The notes beneath the pieces were generated by a model. The model had not been told where the DNA came from. It worked only from the letters and a program-made list of their open reading frames with translations, and did not search any database. The position numbers and the translations under genes were made by a program. This document shows positions 12,600 to 25,475 of a stretch of 64,000 nt of DNA, piece by piece; position 1 is the first letter of the stretch, and every line of letters begins with the position of its first letter. This DNA is from Polytrichum commune. Its lineage: Eukaryota; Streptophyta; Polytrichopsida; Polytrichales; Polytrichaceae. The stretch is taken from the NCBI GenBank assembly GCA_950295325.1, contig OX485809.1, forward strand, positions 30,194,001 to 30,258,000. The letters are read 5' to 3'.

Positions 12600-12819
12600 C
12601 ACCAAATATGATATTCAGTGTGACTTACTATTTGGATTTACACAGTGCTTTATCTTTTTAGTACTGAAATATATGTTTACCAAGTAAAGTTGTCAATGTT
12701 CTATAATCATGTCCAAACTACCAATTTAACATTTGTTGGTCAAATATGAGATATATAGTAAATAGATATAGGATTTCGTAATTCCAAATAGTAAGTGACA
12801 CTAAATATCATATTTAGTG
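12600..12819. mobile_element. TA-flanked MITE, Tc1/mariner-like (copy 1)
   Basis: A 220-bp unit with terminal inverted repeats of about 45 bp, beginning CACCAAATATGATATTCAGT and its inverse ending …ATATCATATTTAGTG. It is flanked by TA at 12598-12599 and 12820-12821. The other arm of the inverted repeat, near 31723-31735, has the empty site, reading (reverse complement) GCAC-TA-GTAGGCATG. This proves the borders and the 2-bp duplication. A relative lies at 60259-60462. The TA target suits Tc1/mariner-type elements. Confidence 0.85.
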
Positions 12820-12821
12820 TA

Positions 12822-13981
12822 GTAGGCATGGGGGCCTACGTGATATGCCAATCTAATACAAAGCCTCCATAGTGGCATGCGCCCACTTCGTGCTAGATTG
12901 GCATGTCATTAGACCCACCATTTCTTCTAAGGTTGAGGCATCTATAACTGATAGAATAAGAGAGTTTGCAATCGTTTAGGAGTAATAACACTGTATTACT
13001 TTTCTTGCGAAGAGAAACATGTTCTAAGGAGAATGCAATAAAATAACATAAAATTAGTAAAATTCATGAATACGGAAATTGCTACAAATTTTGAAGCAGT
13101 AAAGTTAGGGTAACAAATAGTCGATCTATAGGTTCACCCATAACTGCTCATCTATATTTTAACACTTGGCTATGACAATTATCAACACTCTTATGAGGAT
13201 AAGGTCGAGCCATCCATAGTGGACTAAGTGCATTTTAACCGCTCACTAGGTTCATGTCATCTAATGCCGACATGGATGAGATCTATATTTTTCGGCGAAC
13301 AACATTCAAGTTTTATATGGTGGCCGCCTATGATTTATTACCCTCATAAGAGTTTCGACAATTATCGTAGCAAAGGATTAGCATTAAGATGAGCGGTTGT
13401 GGGTTGTTCTATAGATCAACTATCTATAACCCTAAAATTTAGGCTTTAAAATTTATAACAATTTCCATGTTCATGGTTTTCTTTTAAATAATAGCATTTT
13501 CCTTAGAATTTTTTTCTCCTCACAAGAAATCAAAAATAAATAAATAAATTTAAGTAAATAATAATTCTATTTAAATTTTAAAAATTAAAGAAAACAAAGA
13601 AAACAAAAAACTTGGTATCACTCCTCTTACACACATGCAAAATATCTTATTTTATTGGTTAGAGATGCCCCAACCTTAATCAATCAGAAGCTGCCACCAC
13701 ATAAACATCAACTCTATTCGCCTGAAAATATATAGATCACATCCACATCAGCAATACATACCCCAGTGAGCGGTTAAACGGACTCGGTCGACTATGAATG
13801 CCTCGACCTTAGTGGGGTTTGATATTTGTGCGAGTTGCACTTTTTGGTCGGTCTAATCTAGTACGTCTCCTACATTATTGATATCCATTGAAATCATCCA
13901 ATTCATTTCAAGCTTTTGTTTTCAAACACAGAGTATTTTTTGGAATACACTTTGTTGGAAGAAGAATGTTAGGAGGAGTTA
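12822..13981 (+). repeat. Inner part of left inverted-repeat arm, with internal foldbacks
   Basis: Homologous, inverted, to about 30640-31735, but with clear divergence (roughly one base in eight in the part I aligned), unlike the near-identical outer 4.1 kb. The segment also folds on itself: 13084-13200 pairs with about 13333-13460, 12930-13000 with about 13615-13690, and 13200-13300 with about 13720-13816. It is therefore an older foldback-rich repeat. No coding region was recognised. Confidence 0.75.
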
Positions 13982-14281
13982 GGGCCGCTTTACACCTAGA
14001 GACCGGGCCAATTCGTTTTGTAAGAGGCTTGAAATCCTCATTTGTGATTGGCCAAAAGGTTGAAATCGGCCCCAACCCCTTTACACGTAGAGGCCATGCC
14101 GATATGGTGGTATGATTTTTCTTCATCAAAAAATGCATGGTCTGACTTGGCATGAGCTCGTTGAATTGGGTGCATTCAAAATGGAGGGGCAATGTCAGAT
14201 TTCAATAGAAAAAAAATTAAAACCTTTTCTATAGAATATGATCTTTTTAACAAACTAGATCCGTTGGATTATGTGGAAATC

Positions 14282-15273
14282 TGTCGCGCACCTCTCCATG
14301 AGGAGTGCCCGAAACACCATGGGCACAAGGGGGACCCCGGAGTGACACCCGGGACTTGTGGCGCCGTTGGTGAGAGGGCCCAAGTGATCCTAGTGTGGGT
14401 GAGGGCCCCGGGCGTTGGGAACGCCTCCCACCCACGAAGACTAGGAGGCACAAGGGTAAGGCCATGAGCTATGCGTAGCTCATGGCGTGGTGATTCTAGA
14501 ATGCTCAAGAACACCTCAATCGGAGGTGTGAGCTAGGAGTTATGGCCATTTGAGTGGGGCGCTGTCCCGGGACAGCGCCCTGGTACAGCAGTGCCTGGGA
14601 GGGATTCCCGGGACTGCCAAGGTTCAAACAGGCATAACTTCCCCAAGACTTGCTCGAATGGAGCAAGCGAGGAGTCCATCGGCATCTACGTGAAGCGTAG
14701 ATGAGGATGGAGTGGTTGGTTGTTATGATCAGACATCATACAAGGAAGTTATGATGGTCTGAAGCTGCTGGGGGGTTCTAGGCCCAGCAGCTAAAGGAAA
14801 TTGTCCACTTGGCCCCAACTCTTGGTAGGGAGACAAGAGGTTGGTTGACGGTGGGGTAGGGGCCCCGCATGAAGTCCTAGAGGCTTATAGGGGTGAGGTG
14901 GTGTGGCCTCACCCACCCGAGGCCGAACGGCACGGCCTCCATTGGCATTGGCCTAATGTGAGGCCATAGTTGCCTAGTATGGTTCGGGTTGTTGTAGTGT
15001 TGCTCCGGCAACGCGATGATCAACATAAGATTGGACTTCCATGGATGGAAGTCCACATCTAAGGATTGGTTACCGATTAAAGGGGTTGGTTAGCGATTAA
15101 GGGGTGAGTCCCGAAAGCAAAGTAGGAGGGTTGGTTCCCTCCTATGAACTATTGGTCCGGGGTAAGAGGAGCTATCCATTAGCATGGCGGAATGCAAATG
15201 GTTAGCGCTCGTAACCTTTGGTAGAAATGAAAATTGGCAAGATTGTCAAGGGGGGCTAGCAAGGGTTGCGACA
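14282..15273 (+). mobile_element. Solo LTR, family B (copy 1), nested
   Basis: A 992-bp unit starting TGTCGCGCACC and ending GGGTTGCGACA (TG...CA with TGTCGC/GCGACA inverted termini). It is flanked by the perfect 5-bp duplication AAATC at 14277-14281 and 15274-15278. The related MITE at 63176 shows the uninterrupted sequence GTGGAAATATGAACAG at this point, so the insertion is certain. A second copy, opposite in orientation, is at 36249-37247. There is no internal coding region. Confidence 0.9.
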
Positions 15274-15355
15274 AAATCTGAACGGCTCTATGCTAGATTA
15301 TGCTAGGTCCGTTGGATTATGCTAGATTTATTGAATCAGCATGTCTTCTTGATCA

Positions 15356-17418
15356 CGTGAGACCTAAACCCCCACCCTTAAGCGTCGTAGTCCGGGTGAG
15401 AGCCTAGGCTCACATGTGTATGATTAATTGCACTTACCACTCGTACTTCGGCCCCAATGTACCAACATGTGAATAGCAAAACCAACAGCTTTTATTTAAT
15501 GGTAAGAGATCCAAGTATTTAGAAATACCCTTAGCTCTTGGGATTATCCCTAAGTAAAAGTCACTCAACAACATGTATGCCCATGTTCAAGCCTTGAGGC
15601 CGAGACCATGAGCTAGCTAACTAAACTAATTATTCATTAACTCATTGAGGCGGCACCAACTACATCTTTTGGCTTGCCATGCCCTCCACACTACCTAACC
15701 CCTACTTACTTACCACATTCGGCACACTCTAATTAGCTTCCTAATGAGCCCCCCAATACTCTGTTGGCCAACTGCTGGCTCTTCCAGCTTCCCGCATCCC
15801 CTTCTCCCATGTTCCTGTACTCACCTCCCAGTCACAATCCCGCAGCCAAATTTTACCTCTTCCCAACGGCAGCTGACCACCACCAGCACTTTTCCAGCTT
15901 CGCTGCCCCTAACATTACCCAACCCAATACTCTTAACTCCGGCGCGGAGTTCGATGCGGCTCCAGGGAGGTTCGGATGCCAGCTCCGGTGGGTCCATTTT
16001 TCTGGCCCTCCCCGTTTAGGCCCCTTGATGACTTTTTTTGGTTTTTTGTTTGCTAAATTTGGGTTCTACGGCCCCAAATTACTCTAGGAGGCCCCTTATG
16101 AGATCAAGTAAGGCCCCACCCAATCAAAAAAATAGGGGGCAATTTTTGCCCCAACCCACCCGAACCCACCGGAGCTGGCATCCGAACCTCCCCAGAGCCG
16201 CATCGGAGCCGCATCGAACTCCGCGCCGGAGTTAAGAGTATTGGGTTGGGTAATGTTATCCCTTCACTGCTGGGGTGCACCCCTTACCTCCTTCAGATCA
16301 ACCCAGTGTTTGATCGATAATGCCGTCCTAGGACCGGCCCCTCACAAGGCCCCAGGTGCCCTGGTCGCATTGAATCTCTGATTCGGGTATCCAATCTGTG
16401 GTGAACTCATCTCGACTGAGCTGTGCCTCTACCCCGTAGGTTGCTCCTCTCCGCTTGCATCCACTCAGCACTTCGGTGAGCTTCCTCTTCCCCGCCGAAG
16501 TCTGGTCCCGCCCAGTTCAAAATTGCCGAGTCAACATTTTCTGCCCAAAATCGATGCTAAGCAGCTCATTCTCCTTGATTCACCCAGTGCAGCCTCCCAC
16601 AATGCAGATCTAGTTGGCAGTGGTGCCGATATATTTAGCCTTACTTCCTCTGATTCATGTAAAGCTTCGACTTCTCTGCCACTGAATTGCTACAATCAAG
16701 TGGTGCCTCAGTCCCCAGGGACATTACATTCCTCGCCCAAGTCAGCCACCTCCCCTTCAAATCTGTATTTCCTGCCCACTACCTGCTTAGGCTGCTGAAG
16801 CTTTGGTTCCCTGGCTGCTTCACTCGTTGTGCCACAGCTCCACTTCGGCACCACCTCCTGGAGTCCCAAGGCCGCACAATGTGTATGCCGTAATGTTCCT
16901 GCCCTACATTCTAAGCCCCGAAAAAGAAACCTCCAGGGCTTCGCCCTCGCCCTGGCCAGCCCCGAACCGCAACTGAGAGAGCAAGAACTGGGAGGCGAGC
17001 CAGCCTTGCGGCCAGACCCCCTTCACAGCTGCCGGAAATCCAGCAAAGATGACTGAATGACTTTCTCCCTACCCCGCACCGTCCCCTTATCGGGCAGTCT
17101 CTTATCCTTAAATGGACATTAATGTGGTTTCTCTCCCTCTCTTACTGCTCACCTTAAAAAGGTTAAGGCCCAAGCCTAACCCATTGGGCCTAATATGACT
17201 TCACCCTCGAATTGAACTAATCCACTCTGTTTAATTTTACTCTTTTTCAAGCAACCCCAATCCTCACACCAAACACTAATTCTAATTTAATCTAAACAAT
17301 GTTTAATTCCTAATGCCTCCCGCTTGTTATTGCTTGGCCACTTCAAGCAACCACGAACTCCAAGGTCTTCATAAGTTTTAACCTTAAGGGCACATGTGGG
17401 CACAATATTGGGCTCACA
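15356..17418 (+). mobile_element. Solo LTR, family A (copy 2), nested
   Basis: A 2063-bp unit that starts (C/T)GTGAGACCTAAACCCCCAC and ends TTGGGCTCACA. The 5' and 3' blocks match the LTR at 215-1804. The flanks are GATCA (15351-15355) and GACCC (17419-17423), a degraded 5-bp duplication with three of five bases matching. The uninterrupted MITE at 63176-63686 shows the flanks joined (CTTCTTGGCCCTAAGGCC near 63528). The interior is GC-rich and has only short frames without known domains. Confidence 0.82.
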
Positions 17419-17573
17419 GACCCTAAGGCCTTTACATATGGAAAAATTGGCCCCTGTTATAATCTTATTGTAATGTGTGGTTGAAGCCGGCGTCCAACCC
17501 AAAATGGGTTGAAAATTCATGCAATCGGCCTAAAGTGGAATTGGCCCGGCATCTAGGTGTAAAGCGGCCCTTA

Positions 17574-18545
17574 GACAATGAACAAGTGAAAATCGAATAT
17601 GGCACTTTCTTACTGGTTATAATATATTTAATACTACATGCCTTTTACATCTACTGTAAAAATATTTCTCGTTGCTTCAAGTTCGGTTAAATAAAAATTA
17701 GAAAAAATAAAACTCTCAAGATAAATCTAGAACTTTTCTTTCCAATCTCATACAACTCTAGTTCTTCATTTCTGTTGTGATACAATCAAGGGAAATTAAG
17801 TTTAGAATATTAGAAAAAGGACAAATTATGGATTTCCGCAAATGGGATGGGGTAAAGTTTGATATCTTATTCTTGAAATTCAATTTACATACTTCTTTTT
17901 AGAAGTGACTTGAATTTATTGTATTAAAACACTTTTTCACAATATAAAATTTACCTATTGATTTATCTAATATTTTAGGAGTTCAAGATTATGTTGGGGC
18001 AATCATTTATATATTACTAGGCTAAATATGGTCCAATGAACATCCATCCCCAAATTATGGTGACCTATCGTTTGGGGGGTGGACTCTCCATTGGATACCT
18101 AAATGACGTGCATGGGTCACTACGAAATTAAGCCCCCTGCATACAAGAAGTTTACACATTAATAACAAATGTATGTGTACTCACGGCATGCTAGAAAATG
18201 AACTTATGCATTTATATTAAGCTCTTCAATGTAATGTGATAAATGCCTCCACTACGTATACGATAAAAATAATAAAAATATAACAAATACTTACAATGTC
18301 CAACTTTCCAACGAGAAAGTCATTGGATGTTTTTCCATTCATAGGATGCAACTCAATGATTACATATAACAAACAAAGACAAGAGCACAATAACTTAGCC
18401 ACAATCCGGAGACAAAAACTCAAGGGAGCCTATGAGCGCTCCAAGAGCCTGCAATTTATAAAACATGGAAGCAAAATGCAAACCTTGACAAGAATGAACA
18501 AGGTAGTCATTAAGGTCTATTATCATATGACAACACTAGATGAAA
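17574..18545 (+). repeat. Innermost part of left inverted-repeat arm
   Basis: Inverted homologue of 30436-30622 followed by 28490-29283 (agreement is good but not perfect). Homology fades near 18540 on this side and near 28490 on the other, which defines a spacer of about 9.9 kb between the arms. No coding region is recognised. Confidence 0.75.
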
Positions 18546-21470
18546 TGATGAACTTGATGACACTAACAATCTATTGTTGGATTTGTTTTTAAACCTTGGG
18601 GCCTCTTATTTTTTGTAGATTTACATATACCTCAAAATTATTAATAAGCTTGGTAAATGTACACACTAGAGAAAATTAGTACCTCTCCTTTGTGTATACT
18701 ATGTACATTAATGCCTCAAATAATACCCCTTCTTACACTCACGTTAGTTCGTACATTATGTGAAGAGTCAACCTGTCGGGCCTATCATACTTGTTATAGT
18801 GGGGATATCCCCCTCCCTACACCCCTTAGCAAGTTGACCTAGAAAACAACAAACTCCCCAACAACCTCCAACACAAACCCCCACCCAGTACCCACCACTT
18901 CCACACCTCCCCACTAATTGCCCACCAATCTACCCACCTCTTCAAAGCATATACACAAATGGCTCGATATACGAATTAAAACTATCCACGATGGCGGGAT
19001 ACGGTATCTCCTCCATTAGGAGACTCAAACTAGAGAAACTTTTAATCACCAGTGGAGAATATAACATTAAAGTGTCTCAAATCTTTCTTTCAATTAGATG
19101 ATCGAGTCGATATTAGGCTCTATCTCACAAAGGGGAATACCTCTGCCACTTTAGGGAATTAGCCAGTTTGATAACCTCTTGTTTTTAGTCCCATAAGCCT
19201 TTTAGCTTTCCAAACTTGTAAATCATTTCATTTGAACAAGTCACTTACTTGGTACCTTGGCAATTTTGTTACGATTGCATTTGGGCTATAATTATGATGG
19301 AGAGCGATTTATCTTACCCATGACCACTTTAGAGACATGACACAATCAATATTGACATTGAACTTGGTTTTCATTGGCAAATGAGCCATGTAGAATCTGG
19401 TAGTGATGTCTTCCACTTATACAACATTAAACGATGGAAGAATTCCCCCCTACAACACCAAACAAAGAATTTTTGACTCCAAAGCCTAGATCAACACTTC
19501 CTTAACTCCGATTTCAAAGATTTCAAATACTTTTGGTCCTACTTCACAAGTGCTAACCTACTCAATCTTCTAATGCTCAAATCCATTAACTGGATGATTT
19601 CATAGGATTGGAGGTGTCCACATTTGCCTCATCTACCTTAGGGGACACTCCAACACAAATTGTGTCTCATTTTTAACTACATTATAAGAGCAAAAGTGGC
19701 ATAACCTATTTTCTTCAAGGATAGGAATTGTTGACCATTGTCCAGTTTCAATGGTAAGTCTATGATTTGAGGTGTGGTAAGTAGCAACGATCCTACATTA
19801 GGATGGTGACCATGGTTGCTTAATGTACAATTCATATTTGTATTTGAGAAAATCCTTGACATGAAATCTAGTTTCTTCTCTGAAAGATGGAAAAAGTTCC
19901 ACACTTTAGCAAGAAAGTCCTCCTTGAGATCATCAAATGTGATTATTGATGGTGTTGGGTTGTTTTAGGTTTCCCATTGAGATAGACCACATGATGCCTT
20001 CCACATGATTGGTGTTTTGTATCAGGTGTCAAGAAAGTGGGATTGCTAACCAAAAGGAGCAAAGTTTTGGGCATGTGACCATGCTTTTAGGACAAATTTT
20101 AAGAGAACGAGTGATCATGGATGGGACGTTTACATGTAAGCATCTTTTGAATCCAATAATCCTCGGATGAGTCCAATGAGCAGCTCAAAATTTCTTTCTA
20201 ATGGGGTGCCAGTGTAACGTAGCTTGTGGAATCTTCTTGTTATTCCTTGTTATGCATTTTGTAGCAATGAAAATTTTCTTGGGCAAAATTAGAAAAGAAC
20301 TTACCTCAAAAAGTGAGTTTTGACACCCCTGTGTAATTGGGGTCCTCTTTTAAGGTGTGGGTAAGGCCGTTGCCACCTGCCCGGTTGCCCTAATCCCCCT
20401 CCCGTCCGCCATGTGTCACTAGCTAGCTCAAAGACGTTCAAACGTCTCCTCACCTGACCCTTCCCCCCAATGGCTTCAAAGACACCATCTCCACACCAAA
20501 GCTCTCTTTTAACGCCACCAAAACCCTAGCCGCTAGAAGGTCATGTCACCATCCCTGCCTCCTCCGCCACTCTCATCCATCCCTTAACATTGTTTATATG
20601 TTTTGCCTTTGTGACAATTGGCCAAGTGGGATTGAGTTTTGGACAAATTACGTACATGTGCTTCCATTGTTGGTTTCAGATGGGAAATGGACGCGCCCAA
20701 TGAAGATGCTTGGCAACTAACCAAGTTTGCTTGTGGTTTTCGTTTGGTTCTTGGGTCACCCACCAGGTATTAAGACCTCACCCTCTCTCTTCCATTTGGT
20801 AAAGCTCATTGAATATTGTGCAATGTTTTATGGCCTTGATTGTTTGTTTGGGTTGGCTTGCTTGATACCCATGATGCAAGTGTTGGATAACTTATCATGT
20901 TTAGTTAAACATGTTTTGATAAACATGTTTTGCTGAACACGGTGAGAATTTGTCAAGGGAATTTGTATAGCCAATATGTTGATCTCATGTGTGCTTTTAC
21001 ACAAGATCATGTATCTAAAGGCTTTAAAGAGATTTTCCAAAACACATATGAGCTTGTTCAGTTACTGAATGAGCACCTAGTGTGAATACAAACAATGATA
21101 ATCTCTCCATTAGAATGGAAAATTTTACAGCCATGATGCAAGTAAAGGTGAAGGCGTCCGGTGCATACGTGATGTTCACTCTAGCAGTGTTCCAAGCCAC
21201 CGTGTTCTTGGTGCAACATCGATGCTCACAAGTTGGTGCAAACACAATGGAAGAGTTTGAGAATGCTTCCCCGTATTCGAAGTTATGGGTGCACTTGGAA
21301 TTGTCTATCCCCAATAAAAGGTTCTAGCCATAGCTGATGATACATTCTCATAGCACATGGCGGTCCTTAAAGCATCCCTAGAGCACTCTATGGGGTTCCC
21401 AAGGAGCTTGGCCAAGGGAATGTTGTACTTGCACTCATTGATTCCTAGCTCATTGACGTACAATCTTTCT
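18546..21470. other. Spacer of inverted repeat; decayed sequence, no gene
   Basis: Low-information AT-rich DNA. The minus-strand stretch about 19910-19380 has broken protein-like text containing RLCHFCSY (about 19677-19710) that could be a reverse-transcriptase tail, but this is too degraded to call. The patch 20340-20700 is C-rich without a frame. Confidence 0.35.
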
Positions 21471-21475
21471 TCAAG

Positions 21476-21808
21476 ATGAGCATGAAGTCCAATTGTGTGT
21501 GGGCAATGGAAAATTTTGGGGATCTTAATCTCATCACCATGATATGGCGGAAGCTATCAATAAATGCATTGTTGGCTTCAAAATTGTCTAAATTTCACAA
21601 GTTGGCCAACATGGGGTCAGTTGATGATGAAAGAGTGTCCTCAACATTGGGTATCACAAAGACGAAATTGAGGAACAAGTTGACTAACCCTTTAGATTTG
21701 ACAGTGCGCATGTTTTGTCAAAAGCATTGGCGGCTTGACAATTTCTCATTTGACGATGCCTTTGTTGCATGGAAACAAGTGAAGGATACGTATGCCATGC
21801 TTGCATGA
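21476..21808 (+). pseudogene. hAT-like transposase C-terminal fragment
   Basis: The 110-residue frame contains VDDERVSSTLGITKTKLRNK followed by LDLTVRMFCQKHWRLDNFSF. This resembles the C-terminal dimerisation region of hAT-like transposase-derived proteins of plants, where 'ER.FS.L..iK..LRN.L...L...vrm' is conserved. Upstream text (about 21080-21330) may belong to the same old gene but contains stops. Catalytic residues are not present. The family call rests on pattern memory, not a search. Confidence 0.45.
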
Positions 21809-24129
21809 GGCAATTTTGATTGCCCATTTGTCATGATTGTCTATGGCAATCTTAATTGCCTTGATTGTTGTGAGTTGAATTTTATTTGTTTATGCACTAA
21901 TGGCAATTGTAATTGTCTTTAGGTGTTTTCCAAACTCAAGCTAGTGGCCACGATTTAGGAATGGAAAAATAGAGGCATTTGAGGGGCACTGGCAATCTAA
22001 TGTAAAAGGTGAATGGTAAGTTTACCATATGATTCCAATAAATTGAGTACATTTTTCTCCACCAATCTCATGTGGCCATTGTTTGCTTCTCACATAGCAT
22101 CTTTTGAGTCAAGTTTCCATGATGCCAACCATATCTCACACCTACTTGTGAATCTAGTGACAATTACAATGAGACCATCCATTCTTTTACAGTTATGTGT
22201 TTGATTTATGGACATTACAGTGCATTGAGATGGAGTTGGGCATAGTCTTTCCAAGACTTGGATTCCTACCTCCCACAATGCTTTTGTAACCAAACTTATA
22301 TGCTCATTGTATGTTATAACATTTTGGCACCTGTCAGAGGGAAAGTGGTAAAGTTGTTGTTTAAATTTTGACACAGATATGTTCATGTATTTCCATTGGC
22401 TTTGGATAGCCTGCAATTACATACAAGCTTGTGGTTGATGTCCCGAATTATCCCCTCACCCTCAACATTGTGTCGCCCATATTTTTTAGTTTTCTTACAT
22501 TCCGCCAAATTCTCTCCAGAAAGTTTGGCCGTGCAGCAGCTCGGGCACCCATGGTACCTTTGGTTTTACAAAATGTCTGCACTGTTCTGTAGTGAACTGG
22601 TCATGACCGGAGCTGGACCCTGCAGCACGGCCACTTGCACTCACTTCTCAGGGGATGGGAGACAGGCGTTAGATTCAGGTCAGAAAGGAGTGACAGGAAG
22701 GACAGAATCTATGAGCGTGATGTCAGACATACTGTCGACGTGAGCTCTTTAACGTTTATCAGTCCACAACCCACTTCCCAATGCCTGGTGGCCTTTAGCC
22801 AGGCTTTACTGTAGTACTTCCATGGACCAAACTCACGAGGAGACAAATCCTCTTTTCAAGCCCAACATACAAAGTACTGCCTCCTCTCTCTTTTTAAGAC
22901 ATGCGTGGTTGCGCAAGAAAGTGTCGTATTTTCCGAATTTCACATTCACAGTAACATGACATTTTGGTTTCAATTGTCGTGCTATCGGGGGTTTCCATGT
23001 AAATATCTTATTTCAATGTAAAATGTCACACTTGTATACATAATGATGCATAAAGTATGTATGCAAGAAAAATTGCATTGAAGAAATATGTTCACAACGT
23101 CACACAATATGGATTTTTAAATCATCTCTCTCTCTCTCTCTCTCTCTAGTCCTCTAATGATATCTTCCCCATAGCACACACTACGAAAGTAAGAATTATT
23201 GTCTTTTGATGATGTTTGTTGATGTTGGCAATTATCACCTTGTTCAATTTATTCATAAGAGATTGCATGTGTCATCGCATCTACAAGTGAGAGCTCCGAA
23301 TAATTCTCCCCTACCTAGTTGTTAGTAGTGGAGATTGGACATGAGCTTGGGATGGAAGTTGAAGGGGCAGTCAAAGGGGGTTGCGATGAGGCATGTAAAA
23401 TGAGAGCAAAAGTACAAGAGTGCAACAATGCCAGAAGACTCCACAAGTGAGTCAAAACTGCTCTCTGTAAAAGAAGTTAGAAAATATGTTCCCCAAGGTC
23501 TCCTTGCATGTTTCAAAGTATTGATGAAACATGATACTTGAAACATATGTGGACCCCACCATTTGTGCACATTAATCACCTCTATTATATGACGAATAGG
23601 ACATATACAATGTCGTATTACAAACATTGTAGTCATCATCGTAGCCGTAGTAATAGTATGGAGATAAGTTAACACTAAAAAGTTTGGTCAACGGGATATG
23701 CGTTGTATAGTCCAGGTGTTGTATAATCAAGTGTCGGAATATGGAATCACGTAGACTGTAACAATACTCTGGGCCTTATACAATGCACTCCCCATCTAAC
23801 ACACGTAGTCCTTAGCACACGAATTGAATTACTATAGTCGATTCAAATCTATGAACATCATGACACTACTTAATTATGTATCAATACTCTGTGGGGCTGG
23901 GAATTCCACAAGTATTATGCTCCTTTATTTTGGGTTATATCCACATTTGGATTATACTCAGCTTGAGTATTAATCATTGCAGAGTAATAATCACCAACAA
24001 TTGGCCTTGATTGATTAAAAAATAATGTATCAAATTTGCCGTGTGCCAGAATCGTAGACAGAGCGGGAAATGTTATATATCGGTTTAAACCTGGACTTAC
24101 ATGCCACCTGCCTCCCTGCTCAATTGTCC
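21809..24129. other. No gene recognised; (TC)n microsatellite
   Basis: Intergenic DNA. A (TC)n tract is at 23125-23147, and a GC-richer patch without a domain is at about 22440-22880. Frames such as 22090-22416 and 23322-23675 on the minus strand have no recognisable motif. Confidence 0.4.
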
Positions 24130-24131
24130 TA

Positions 24132-25475
24132 CAGTCTAACCTCGTTAGTACGACACTCATTAAGACGACACCCTCGATATTACGACACATTTTTGCGCGA
24201 CCAAACTTCTTAGTTCAAAACTCCCTCTTTTAGACGACTATGACACTCGATAATACGACACTTAGAGCATGCATTTTGTCATATTAAAGAGGGAATAAAT
24301 GCTAAAATTCCTTTCATCCATGATATGTACATCTAGAATACATCCATTTTCACTTGGGAACTACTTGAGAACTTCACTTATCATTGGGAACTTAATGATA
24401 ATTAGGGTTACAAGTGTAGAATGGACTTGGTTTAGGGTTAGAGGGGCCTCCTCCCTAGTATGTTGCCTCTTGTGCACTCTCTTGGATTCTTGCAATCTCC
24501 AATCTTTGTGCACTCTCTTGCACTCTTACATGACTTTGGTATTCCTCCCCCCCAATGTGACAAGCGTAGTGCAACCTTTGGATCAAGGTATAATAGCATC
24601 TTTCAAAATTCAATACAAGAAGAAACTTTTGCAGTGGGTTTTGTTACAATATGATGATGCTACATTGAAGGACTTAAGGAAGGTGGTGCCCAATATCAGA
24701 CAAGCTATCATGTGGAGTTATGAAGTATGGAGTGAGTTGGATGCACAAATAGTCAGGAATTGTTGGAGGATGGCGCGTATATTACCTGCAACATGAAATG
24801 CCGATTTTGCCTTAGTTGATGAAAGGGAGAAGAATAGAATGCGAGAAGAATCAGATGAACTTGGTGCTCTGATTTCAAAATTGCGATTGGGTGATGACGA
24901 GATGTCTATCGAGACTTATATTCAGATGGAAGGGGAAGAGATTACTGAGCTAGAATTGACAACTGATGAGTTAGTGGATGCCGCTTTGGGAGTCAATCAT
25001 GCACAAGGCTTTGATCTTAATGTTGATTTGCATTCAGTAGATGTGGATGATGTTGCTCCACCTACAGTAAAGCTTAGTGATGCTAAACATCATGCATCAT
25101 TGTTGTCTAATTTCTTATTAGACAACTCTTTACATTTTGGTGTTAATGAAATTATTAGTTTTCAAAAGCTAGCAGGGAATTTAGAGAAGATGACAGTTGC
25201 TAACTTAGGTAGGCAACACCAGAGATCTTTGAACTCTTATTTCAAGAGTTCTTGAGAATTTTTGTATTTGTTTGGAGTTATAACTTATTATTTCATACAC
25301 TTCCTAAACCCTAAACTCAATGTATATGGTTTGAATCTCATATTTCTTATGTTTTTGTATTCCCTCGATAGTACGACAATTTTAGGCCATTTGTCATATT
25401 AACGAGAAGACGACACCTCGATAATACGACATTTTTTGCGTTTCCCAAAGGTGTCATACTAAAAAGGGAGAACAG
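24132..25475 (+). mobile_element. pogo/Tigger-like DNA transposon, internally deleted
   Basis: The left end is CAGTCTAACCTCGTTAGTAC followed by GACAC. The right end, inverted, is CTGTTCTCCCTTTTTAGTAT followed by GACAC. It is flanked by TA at 24130-24131 and 25476-25477. The subterminal TACGACA motifs repeat several times at both ends, as in Tigger-like elements. At 1.34 kb it is about half the usual autonomous length. It encloses the C-terminal part of a DDE transposase. Confidence 0.85.
24299..25255 (+). pseudogene. Tigger/pogo-type DDE transposase, truncated
   Basis: The frame 24299-24796 carries LPPNVTSVVQPLDQGI starting near 24545, the signature around a catalytic Asp of pogo/Tigger transposases (Asp codon near 24581). 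It is followed by the helical region with RQAIMWSYEVWSELDA. A stop near 24794 separates it from a second frame, 24839-25255, an acidic C-terminal tail ending SLNSYFKSS. The N-terminal helix-turn-helix DNA-binding domains and the earlier catalytic Asp residues are missing, so no activity is expected. Family members cut and paste DNA at TA dinucleotides, which agrees with the TA flanks of the enclosing element. Confidence 0.85.

Larger units (their letters stand above)
13982..17570. mobile_element. PIF/Harbinger-type MITE, interrupted by two solo LTRs
   Basis: The terminal inverted repeats are GGGCCGCTTTACACCTAGA on the left and the inverse on the right. It is flanked by TTA at 13979-13981 and 17571-17573. 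The right arm of the inverted repeat keeps the empty site near 30622-30640, which reads (reverse complement) GGAGTTAGACAATG, so the 3-bp duplication is verified inside this window. GGGCC ends plus a TTA duplication are typical of PIF/Harbinger. Removing the nested LTRs (14282-15273 and 15356-17418) leaves about 524 bp, matching the uninterrupted relative at 63176-63686. Confidence 0.9.

Noticed and set aside
16523-17056. Frames in the GC-rich region 16.5-17.1 kb
   Set aside because: Inside LTR family A copy 2; Pro/Ser-rich compositional translation.
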